64,000 bases of DNA from Motacilla alba alba. Lineage: Eukaryota > Chordata > Aves > Passeriformes > Motacillidae. Position numbers and translations under genes: made by a program. Under the pieces are notes generated by a model, which did no database searches, was not told the origin of the DNA, and was given only the letters and a program-made list of their open reading frames with translations. Location of the stretch: NCBI RefSeq assembly GCF_015832195.1, contig NC_052045.1, forward strand, positions 434,001 through 498,000. Reading direction: 5' to 3'. Shown here in pieces: positions 1 through 8,420 of this stretch. Within the stretch, counting starts at the first letter, position 1. Each line of letters starts with the position of its first letter.

Positions 1-518
1 ATAATGCAAAGGAAAGCTCAGAGAATTTCGTAACAGTTACGGACGTTCTAGTTATTCTAGTTAGTTATTCTAACTGCACCCTCTTGACCCTGTTTGCCGT
101 GTCACTTGGGAGGTTTTCAGGGTGAGTTTCAAGGGTCCAGGAGTGCTTTGGAAATCTCAGCCCCGGGCCCTGGAGCCGTTCCCTGGCTCTCCTCTGGATG
201 GACAGGGCTGGGCAAGGTTTTGTTCCATCTCCGGGTGGGGGTCCCGGGGGCCGCTGGGCACGGCGGCTGTGCAGCAGGGCTGTGCCGAGCTCTCAGCTCT
301 CTGCTGGGGCAGCCCTGGCGCAGGGAGCAGGGCTCTCCCTCATCCCCCGGGGCACACACCACGGCAACCATCACCCCAATAACCAGAGCTACAGCCCTGC
401 TCTGCTCCTGGGCCGGGGCCTGGGCTGCGAGGGACAAGGTGCAGCACCTGAGGATACAGGGACAGCTCAGGTGCCAGGGCAGGGCAGGGCTGGTACACAG
501 CTGTGACTGCACCCCTGG
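1..518. other. Single-copy sequence, no gene seen
   Basis: The first 110 bases are AT-rich and contain a short AGTTATTCT-type direct repeat near 49-80. From about 140 the sequence becomes GC-rich and leads into the minisatellite that follows. Several frames are open here, but composition explains them: they continue straight into repeat DNA with no splice or promoter context. I see no functional element. Confidence 0.6.
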
Positions 519-754
519 ACCTGCCCGGGGCTCACCTGCTTGCGGGGATTCACCTGCCCGGGGCTCACCTGCCCAGGACACACCTGCCCTCCAGGGCTCA
601 CCTGCTTGCGGGGATTCACCTGCCTGGGGCTCACCTGCCCGGGGCACACCTGCCCTCCAGGGCTCCCCTGCCTGGGGCTCACCTGCCCAGGGCACACCTG
701 CCCTGCAGGGCTCACCTGCCTGGGGCTCACTTGCCTCCACGATTCACCTGCCCG
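519..754. repeat. Minisatellite with CTCACCTGCC core, about 15-18 bp units
   Basis: An irregular tandem array of roughly a dozen units built on GGGGCTCACCTGCC, with CACACCTGCCCT and ATTCACCTGCC variants. Every unit carries CACCTG, the E-box core bound by ZEB/Snail-type factors. Read on the minus strand, the six CTCACCTG units give CAG followed by GTGAG, a near-consensus 5' splice site. Units differ by several substitutions, so the array is not freshly expanded. Open frames on both strands through it are by-products of the repeat. Confidence 0.9.
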
Positions 755-2087
755 GGCTGCCCAGGGTGTGCCCACCCAGGTCTGTCACGCTGTCATGTGT
801 CTGCTGGGAGCACAATCTGATATTGCTTACATGCGCAGCCTGTGATATGATCTGTTCAGAGCTATTCTGCATATTCTATTAATATTTAAGGTGTAATTAT
901 ATTATTAATGCATTACACAAAGAGAGCGCAGCGTTAGCTTGTGTTAACTGGATGTATTCTCCACCTGAGCACTCACTCACTCTTCCCTGGACCTGCCACA
1001 TTCTGAACAGGAAGGAGCACAGATTTCTCTTCCAAAGGCCAGCTTTGCAGACCCTGTGTATGTTTAATAAAGTGCATTCACTGATTTTTCACTTCACTGT
1101 GTGAAGACACTACACAAGGCTGAATGCTGAGTTTCATAGACATATACTGCTAAAATTGCCTTGCCTATTATAAAGATAAAAATATCTTTTTGTTCAAATG
1201 TTCTGCTTGCTTCTTTACAAATGAAGGAGTTAAATACTGAAAGGCAGGTGGATGCTGTAACTACTTTAGAAAAAGATGAATAGGGCTGATGGCTAAAGCT
1301 ACAGGGAATCTATTGAAGGTCCAGATGCAGACGTGGCTCTCACTCTACACACAGTTCAAAGTGGGGTGAAGCTGCCTGGTTAATTGGCTATGAAATAACT
1401 AACCTCTGGGAGAAAATTGCCCTTGTAGTTAATTGCTTGTGTTCAGGGTAACATGTAGCCACCTGGCTGATTAGTGCCCTCACCTATATTTACACCCACC
1501 CGTGTTTAAATGCAGGCAGCATTGTCAGGCTGGCTGTGTGCATTCATCTAGTGGCCCTCGTGGATTAAAGAAAATATGACCATCAGGGTCAGTTTTGCTT
1601 TTCATTCTTCTTTTATCTCCTTCTGAATCCCCCATTTCTCACATAAGAAGAGCCAATTCAATCCTAAAGTAAATCCATAGGCTTTAGCAAAGCAGTTGTG
1701 GAATGGATTTTGCCCCAGTTGTTTGGTTTGGTCGTATTGCAGAATCAGCTGGGCTGGAGTGGGGAAGTAAAACCTGACAGGCTAATGGAAGCCAGAAGGC
1801 AAGGCTGGCAAATGAGTGGAAGGAAAGCAAAGTCTTGAGATACAGACAGGAAGTTGTGGTGTTTTTGTGAGGGAAAAATCAGTGGGAATAGGTCAGACAA
1901 ACACCACTCAAAGAAAGTATTAAGCTTTTCCGAGGGGTGCAGATGGAGAGGAGGGAAATGGTAAAGCAATTGCATGTAGAATTGTGTGACTTTTAAAATG
2001 GTTTTGTGCTCTCCTGCCCGCTTATGTTTGGCAGTGGGGCTGGGCAGGATGTGCCCTGGGAGCTCGGAGCCAGCTGTGCTGAGCCCT
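755..2087. other. AT-rich single-copy sequence, no gene seen
   Basis: Mostly AT-rich unique sequence. The run at about 875-915 is especially rich in TTAATA/ATTAAT steps of the kind homeodomain proteins bind. An AATAAA lies at 1066-1071, but there is no open frame or clear GT-rich downstream element to make it a convincing transcript end. No mobile-element termini were recognised. Confidence 0.55.
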
Positions 2088-2335
2088 GGGGTCCCTGCCC
2101 TGGAGCTGGCTGAGCCCCCCTTGGGGTCCCTGCCCTGGAGCTGGCTGAGCCCCCCTTGGGGTCCCTGCCCTGGAGCTGGCTGAGCCCCCCTTGGGGTCCC
2201 TGCCCTGGAGCTGGCTGAGCCCCCCTTGGGGTCCCTGCCCTGGAGCTGGCTGAGCACCTCTTGGGGTCCCTGCCCTGGAGCTGGCTGAGCCCCCCTTGGG
2301 GTCCCTGCCCTGGAGCTGGCTGAGCCCCCCTTGGG
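2088..2335. repeat. 35-bp minisatellite, 7 copies
   Basis: Seven head-to-tail 35-bp units begin at 2088, 2123, 2158, 2193, 2228, 2263 and 2298. Each starts GGGGTCCCTGCCCTGG and ends GAGCCCCCCTT. The fifth unit carries CACCTC in place of CCCCCC; the others are close to identical, so the array was homogenised fairly recently. The period is not a multiple of three, and open frames across it are incidental. Confidence 0.95.
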
Positions 2336-3600
2336 TCTGTTCTCTGCTGGGAGAGGCTCAGTGTGCCCGAGGGGAGAGGCTGTGGCAGGAAGGTGCCAAA
2401 GGAGTCTCTTCTGACGCCACTTTCCCTCCCAGTGCTTTCTTTACTGTTTGTTTCCACTTCCCATCCGTCATGGCCTTGCTGATGTTTTCCTGCTTTCAGA
2501 GGAGAAGAGCTGCCCCTCTCACCTGCACTGAGGTAGGATAGCTGGGCAGCTTTGGGTGCAGGCAGCAGGAATGTTGCACAAACCTGTTCTGGAGATTTAC
2601 GTGTGGTGTGCAGTGACTAACTGAGCAGAGTTCAAGGCTGTTCCTTTGCTCTCAGGATGTGCCTTGTTTGTTCAGACAGTGCACATGCCACAGGTGGTCA
2701 CACAGAAGAAGTGATGCAGTCATGAATGGAAGCAAACAAGGGGACAAAGGGGTTTTTCTACTTTTGCTTAGCTAGCTAAGAGTCTGCACTTTGTCTAAGC
2801 TTGCCATTCAGAGTCCTCCACCTGTGAGCTCTCTACCTCCAGAGAGAAATTCACCTCACCTGTACTAGGTGGGAGCCCTGCTGTGTGTCCCCGTGAAAAC
2901 AGAGAAATCACAGACAAAGGGCTCAGACATCTGAGTTTTCAGTGTTCAGCGAGGTGAATTCATCCCGAATGATTCATCTGTCCTGCAGCTCTCTGGCTGG
3001 GAGAGACCCCTCCTTTTCAGAATCAGAGAGAAGGCCTCGGAGTCCTGCTTAGCCCGACAGTCTCTAAACACTCTGGCTGCGTGTGGGGAGATCCGAAGGT
3101 TCAGGTGAGTGCTTCTGCCTCGTGGAATCTAAATCCTGTAGAACAAACTTCAGATAACATTTTAGCCCTTTCTGATGCTTCACTGTTTTCTTTCACACGA
3201 ATGACTATTGTTTTACTCTTTCATTTACTTAGTTGAAATGTAAACTTTGTAAAGAGAAATGAACACTATTTCTTTTACTGATAAAGATTGCAGTGGAGTT
3301 GAAGGTATAGGGAAGCTAAATGGAAACCCTGCTCCAATAGGATGCAGCAGATTCTGTGAGAATTGTGGCAGGAGAGTGAGATTAACACATCACAACTCTA
3401 AGTGATAAGGACCTGACAAGGGTAATTTCCTTCACACGTTTGTACGAGGATCTATATCTACAGAACTTGAACTTGAGGGATAACACAGACATAAAATATA
3501 CATAAAAATGGTGTGACAGAAAAAGATTATGTTAACAACTATTTCCCAGTCTGTAAAATGTGGGGAAAGTGCATAAATTCATGGGCTGGTATGAGAAATT
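2336..3600. other. Single-copy sequence with one candidate exon
   Basis: Mixed-composition sequence between the 35-bp array and the L1-like relic. Apart from the candidate exon at 3021-3104 I see no gene, repeat or regulatory element with support. Sequence from about 3110 onward is AT-rich. Confidence 0.5.
3021..3104 (+). CDS. Candidate 84-bp internal exon, product unknown
   Basis: A strong 3' splice site (pyrimidine run CCCCTCCTTTTCAG ending at 3020) is followed by 84 bases and then by CAG|GTGAGT, a perfect consensus 5' splice site. Two frames are open across the segment. The frame entered after one base reads IREKASESCLARQSLNTLA and continues to CGEIRRF. This has ordinary protein composition, and the exon would carry the same phase at both ends. 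I recognise no family. A perfect donor is expected a couple of times by chance in 128 kb of both strands, so the case rests on acceptor, donor and open frame together. It could equally be a decoy or a non-coding exon. Confidence 0.3.
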
Positions 3601-3601
3601 G

Positions 3602-4255
3602 TCTCCCTTAACTCTATTGTGTCATAATGAGGACCTTCCACTTGTATTCAAAATGGAGCCTTTAGAACCTTGCAACAAAAAGGGTCCATTTGTATTAAAG
3701 ATTTGTTTAAGGATGGGCATTTAAAATCGTTTGACCAATTTATAGAAGATTTTAATATTCCTGCAGCTCAGTTTTCCCGTTTCCTTTGGGTAAGACATGC
3801 TGTTCTTTGTGAATTAAAAGAAGGTATAGAAATGCAAATGCAGCAGATTGAAAAATTGTTGTACAAAGAGACTGTCTCACTAAATTGATTTCAAGGCTAC
3901 ATAGGACATTGTCAGTATCCTTAGACAAAAGCAAATTGGAAGTTAAAGAGAAAAATGAGAGAGATTTAGGTAGAAATCTTAATATACAAGAATGGAAACA
4001 GACAGTTTAATAAAATGGATTTGTATGAAAATAAGACATCAGGTTGTTCAATTTAATTACATCCCATTCAGAGAACCTATTTATGCCCTCTAAAATGGCA
4101 GAAATATAGAAAGAGATTGCTGCTATGCTATAATAACAGCAAGGTGCTGCATAGGGGGTAATGTATACATATACTTAGGTATTGTATGGAGATCAAATGT
4201 TTTCACAGAAAGGTGTCAGGAATTCTGCAAAATGAGACCTTTTGATGTGTTTAGA
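3602..4255 (+). mobile_element. Degraded L1/Tx1-like LINE ORF2 C-terminal relic
   Basis: The translation matches the layout of the region after the reverse transcriptase in L1/Tx1-clade ORF2 proteins. An SPL..HN.dlplvF stretch in the frame of 3602 leads to KG-IKDLF-KDG-LKSFDQ and FNIPAAQFSRFLWVRHA in the frame of 3670. That resembles the familiar 'DLF..G.l.sF..l...f.lP...f.RylqvRh' pattern. A third frame (3888-4008) gives ISRLHRTLS, a lysine-rich KEKNERDLG and NIQEWKQTV, like the usual 'K.kWE.DLg...W' block. Weaker similarity to the final Cys/His-containing segment continues to about 4250. At least two frameshifts (one in the A-run near 3675-3682) and several stops show it is long dead. The reverse transcriptase, ORF1 and poly-A tail were not found. 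The clade call is by pattern memory. L1-like copies are scarce in birds, so an old insertion is likely. Confidence 0.6.
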
Positions 4256-6422
4256 CTGAAATTTAAAGACTTGTTGATTATAGCAGTGGGAGAGAGGTAT
4301 TTCTTGTTGTGTTTCAAGGAATTTTGAACAATTTCTTCCTGTGTTTAAACACGAAGACGTTAGAAGGCCAGAGGAGAGAGGTGGTCTGTGTTATCTGTGG
4401 TAGAATATTTAATTTATTCTGTGCCTCAGCATTGTATTATTAAATATTGCACAAGAGTAGTGAACAGAATAAAGTAAGTTTAATCTTATGAAGAGTATGG
4501 GTCGGGTGGAAGTGAAGGCTGGATAAACAGGGAGGCAATGAAGACACTGGGATGTGGCCAAGACACAGCATTACTTAATGAAAAGAAGTGAAAATCGGGC
4601 ACTGCAAAGCTCTTACTGCGCAATTTCTCAGGGGGATAGTAAAACAAAATACTAAAGAAACACTGAAATAATAATTAAAAGAATACCCAGAGTTTTGAAA
4701 CTTTTTCCTGATGTCTGAGTTGAGAAAATCTTGGCTCTGCATGTTGAGCGGAGCTGGTGCTGTGGTTGTTAGTTTAGCTCTGGGAGAGCTGGTCAGTCAT
4801 TCCCAGCACAGGTGGAGCCTGGCTCACGAGGACAGGTCCCTCCTCCATTGCTGCCTGTGTGGGGAAGATCAACCGAGGTTCTGCTGGGGCTTCTGTCTGT
4901 GACAAAAACGTCCCAGGAGGTTTGTGCAGTGACAGACTCCTCTGCAGCCACTCCTGCCTGTCAGCCCCCTCTGCTCTGGGCTCTGCTGTGGCTCCTCGCC
5001 TTTCCCAGCGCTCAAGCAGGAGTGATGAATCCTGCAAAGTGACACTTTGCCTTGTTTCATGTTTTCTGCAGACCCAAGGTGGTGCCCGGGCTGTCCTGGT
5101 GGGGTGACAGCAGTGTCACCAAGGGCAGGTCCTGCAGCTCTGGACAGGGGTGTGGTGTTGGTCTGCCCTGGGGTGGCAGCTGCAGGTGCTGAAGGTTTGC
5201 AGCTCAGCCCTGCTCCTCACCTGTGCCAAAGCCTTGTGTCTTAGCTCTGGGACTCGAGGTCACCCATGCCAGGCGTTCAGCGGGTGCTGTTGTGCCGGGG
5301 CTGGGGTGGCTGGTGCCTGCAGGGTGTGCAAACAGGCAGCAGCCGAGTTCCGCAGGAGCAGCAAGCCCCTCGGCAGGACAGGGAGAGCTGCACCAGCCTG
5401 ACCTCAGGGATGGTGTTTTGGAGCCCTCTGTGCACTTCTGAGGTCTGTCTCCTTGAAAGCTAAGTTTTGCTTTGATATTTCCTGCTCGTGATTTTCTCCC
5501 AGTGAAGCTGCAGCACTGTCAGCACACGCTTTTCACCCGCCCAGTTCAGCAGAGGACAGTGCCACTTCAAAAACTCCTGCAAAATGAAAGGGGATATTTT
5601 CTATAAAGTTTGTTATTCTTCAGCCAAAGATGGCTCATTCTTTTCAGTCCTAAATAAATGTCTTTTCCTCCTCCAATAAATGAAAGGCCAACTGTTTATA
5701 GAAGGAAACAAAAGGGATGACTTTAAATGTCGTCTTACTAATGAGTTAATCAGCATGTTTGAATGCTAATAAGCACAAGTTGATAACTGGATCATCTCTT
5801 TTCTATTGTCCACTGGGAAGCTACATTTTGGAAATTAATTCAAAATTCATATTTAACTCACTTTGCTTATGAATTAATGTGCATATTTAAATCTACCATG
5901 CAACAGTATCTTTGGTATCTGCTTTTTTTTCCTGTCTCCTTCCTCCATTAATAATTCTTATTCTCTAATAAAAATTAGAGGAGGGAGGAAACACTACTGA
6001 TCATGAATTCCAGCACTGTCATGCAAAGATTGCCTCTAGAGCCTGCAATCACTTGCTGCTTAAACAAAGGCCAGTAGTTCTTGCCTTTGCATCAGGAGTA
6101 TCTGCTGTCCCTCTGCAGCATCAGCAAAGCCTTGCCCTGCTGGCCTGGGTGCCCGAGGAGTGCCAGTGCTTCTGGGCTCAGGCAGGAGGGAGCCTGCACC
6201 AGGCGAGCTCACGGCCTCTGGCAATGAGTCCCCGCAGCTCCCTGCACTTGCAGCACCGGCAGGACAATGTGTGATGGTTGTTTCCTCAAGTCTGCTGCAC
6301 GGGAGCTCAGGAGGCTCTGCAGAACTCAAAGGGCAGCCACGGCAGCGGCCCTGGAGGGCTGGAGGCTGCACTGGTGCTTCCTGCAGCCTGGAGGCACCGG
6401 GATGCCCTGGGCTGGACAGGTC
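4256..6422. other. Single-copy sequence, no gene seen
   Basis: AT-rich to about 4700, moderately GC-rich at 4700-5460, then AT-rich again at 5580-6050. The last part contains many homeodomain-type TAAT/ATTA words, two AATAAA motifs (near 5653 and 5677) and GAATTAATGTGCATATTTAA near 5870-5890. Such a stretch could be a conserved enhancer, but only an alignment could show it. No open frame with splice or promoter support was found. Confidence 0.5.
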
Positions 6423-6820
6423 GGGGATGCTGTGGGCAGGTCAGGGATGCTGTGGGCAGCTCGGGATGCTCTGGGCAGGTCAGGGATGCTCTGGGCAGCT
6501 CGGGGATGCTCTGGGCAGCTCGGGGATGCTCTGGGCAGCCCAGGGATGCTCTGGGCAGTTTGGGGATGCTCTGGGCAGGTCAGGGATGCTCTGGGCGGTT
6601 TGGGGATGCTCTGGGCAGCCCAGGGATGCTCTGGGCAGCTCGGGGATGCTCTGGGCAGGTCAGGGATGCTCTGGGCAGGTCAGGGATGCTCTGGGCAGGT
6701 CGGGGATGCTCTGGGCAGGTCGGGGATGCTCTGGGCAGGTCAGGGATGCTGTGGGCAGCTCGGGGATGCTGTGGGCAGCTCGGGGATGCTGTGGGCAGCT
6801 CGGGGATGCTCTGGGCAGCC
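6423..6820. repeat. 20-bp minisatellite, 20 copies
   Basis: Twenty units of GGGATGCTCTGGGCAG plus a four-base variable spacer (CTCG, GTCA, GTCG, CCCA or TTTG). One unit is 19 bp. The variants fall in runs, as expected from local slippage and unequal exchange. A unit of 20 bp without stops in any phase keeps all three forward frames open over the whole array, which explains the long overlapping open frames here. A degenerate half-unit lies upstream near 6400. Confidence 0.96.
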
Positions 6821-7729
6821 CGCAGATATCAGTGAGAACAGAGAGAGAGGTGGATCTGAGGAGCAGCTCCTGCTCTACAAATAGATGAAGGTTCCTCGCT
6901 GTGAGGGGTGGAGCAGAAGGAAATCTCCCGAGCACAAACGTCATGTCCGTGGGATAGATGCAGTCCCTGGGTGTGATCCCAGGAACTGCTGACCGCCAAA
7001 ACTCCTGACACGGCTGCTGCCCTGTTTGGCAATGGGAAACTGATTAGCTTTTCCCGTTAAATTTTTTAGTTACCACTAAAGGCAATGCCACAGCTAACAT
7101 TATATCAGGCCAAATGACGCTAGTGTGCTGCTTCTATTTTTTTTTCTTTCATGCTGTGGCATTTCCTTTCCCTTGAAAACACTCTTTCACTCAGTCTAGC
7201 AATTAACTGCTTGAACGGTATAATAAGGAAGCAATTAAGAGGTGACAGAGAAAAATTAACACTCCATTTCACATTAAGGGCCAAGTGAGTATCCTGGCCA
7301 TTGTGAGTTAAATGTGTCTTTGAAAACCCGTAGTTTGGATGTATTTTCCTTTTGAATAAGAAGCCAGGTCCATGTTTTTTAGTCTAGAGTCCCGGTCTGA
7401 AAATGGATGATAACTAATTGGGTGCTGTCTGCTTAAACAGGCTGTATTAATTGCAGTTCTCCTGTAAGTGTCAAGGAAAACAAAATCTTTGTAATGTGTA
7501 GGCACAATGTATGCAGCCCTAATTTGAATATGCATGTATCAGGGCAAATAAAGCAAACTACTGCACGCAATGTTGCCATGGCAGGGAGCATTTGCATAAT
7601 AAATAACAGCTATCATGAGACTTTCTTTATGAAGTTCTCTCCTGTGTTGTCAGCTATAAGAGGCGGCAATCACGGAGCCAATATTGAGAAAGTTAGAGTT
7701 TGTTTTGCTCGCAGTTGCAACTCCCCGAG
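6821..7729. other. AT-rich single-copy sequence, possible regulatory region
   Basis: From about 7040 the sequence is AT-rich, with many ATTA/TAAT words and few simple repeats, such as CAATTAACTGC and GCAATTAAGAGG at 7200-7240 and CTGTATTAATTGCAG near 7441-7455. The texture is that of vertebrate conserved non-coding elements, though conservation cannot be judged from one sequence. It ends in the octamer/TATA-like pair described separately. No gene was seen. Confidence 0.45.
7590..7660 (+). promoter_or_regulatory. Octamer plus TATA-like element
   Basis: ATTTGCAT at 7590-7597 is a perfect POU/Oct octamer. CTATAAGAGGCGG begins at 7654, about 57 bases downstream, and resembles a TATA box directly before a CpG-rich block. 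Octamer then TATA at this spacing is a known promoter arrangement, for example in immunoglobulin V genes, but no matching gene follows. The GC-rich block may simply be repeat-driven. This is inference from motif order only. Confidence 0.2.
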
Positions 7730-8420
7730 CCCAGCGGCTGTCAGGGATGGGTGCTGGGATGGAGCGCGGGGCTCGCCTGGCTCGGCAGGACAGCTCCGGG
7801 GCTCTCCTCCGGGAGCTCGGGGCCGGGGCAGAGCCCGGAGCCGCTGGGAGCGACAGCAGAGCCCGGAGCCGAACGGGGCCAGGGCAGAGCCCGGAGCCGC
7901 TGAGAGCCAGGGCAGAGCCCGGAGCCGAACGGGGCCAGGGCAGAGCCCGGAGCCGAGCGGGGCCAGGGCAGAGCCCGGAGCCGCCGAGAGCCAGGGCAGA
8001 GCCCGGAGCTGCTGGGAGCGACAGCAGAGCCCGGAGCTGTGCTGGTGCCCCGGGGTGCCGCAGAGCCCGGAGCCGCTCGGGGTGCCTCGGGGTGCCCGGA
8101 GCCGCTCGGGGTGCCCGGAGCCTCTGCCCTGCCCGAGCCCCGGGGCTCTGTTGGAGGCGGCCCCGGACGGTCTCGGAGGCATTTCCAGCCCGAGTGATTC
8201 CGTGCTCTGCGGTTCGGGGCCATCCCGCAGGTGGGACACGGCAGCCACGTTCCCGTGCTGATGCTTTGCGTTTCGTGAGCAGCCTCAGGCTCCGAACCTC
8301 TGCACAAGCGCTCTGGCAGTCAGGCGCCCTGGGAGAGGCTCGGGCTGGGATGTGCCATCCAGGGAAATCATGGATGTGCCGCGCTAACTCCAGAGGAGCG
8401 GAGGCTGGGTCTGTCTCTCA
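7730..8420. other. CpG-rich block, island-like
   Basis: An abrupt change from AT-rich to GC-rich sequence with many CpG dinucleotides, both inside the 28-bp array and in the non-repetitive part at 8140-8400. It might be a CpG island promoter, or CpG-rich only because the minisatellite units contain CCGGAGCCG. Open frames on both strands are compositional. No clear start codon plus splice donor was found. Confidence 0.4.
7822..8130. repeat. 28-bp CpG-containing minisatellite, about 8 copies plus degenerate tail
   Basis: Units with AGAGCCCGGAGCCG recur at exact 28-bp spacing from 7830, 7858, 7886, 7914, 7942, 7970, 7998 to 8026. They differ in the CTGGGAGCGACAGC, AACGGGGCCAGGGC or CTGAGAGCCAGGGC half. 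From about 8045 the array decays into a CGGGGTGCCCGGAGCC pattern. The unit contains CpGs, unlike most other arrays in this window. Confidence 0.93.

Noticed and set aside
1066..1071. AATAAA as a gene 3' end
   Set aside because: No upstream exon and no clear downstream GT-rich element.
6160..6888. Overlapping 185-242 codon frames with GCSGQLGDALG repeats
   Set aside because: By-product of a 20-bp stop-free unit that rotates through all three frames.
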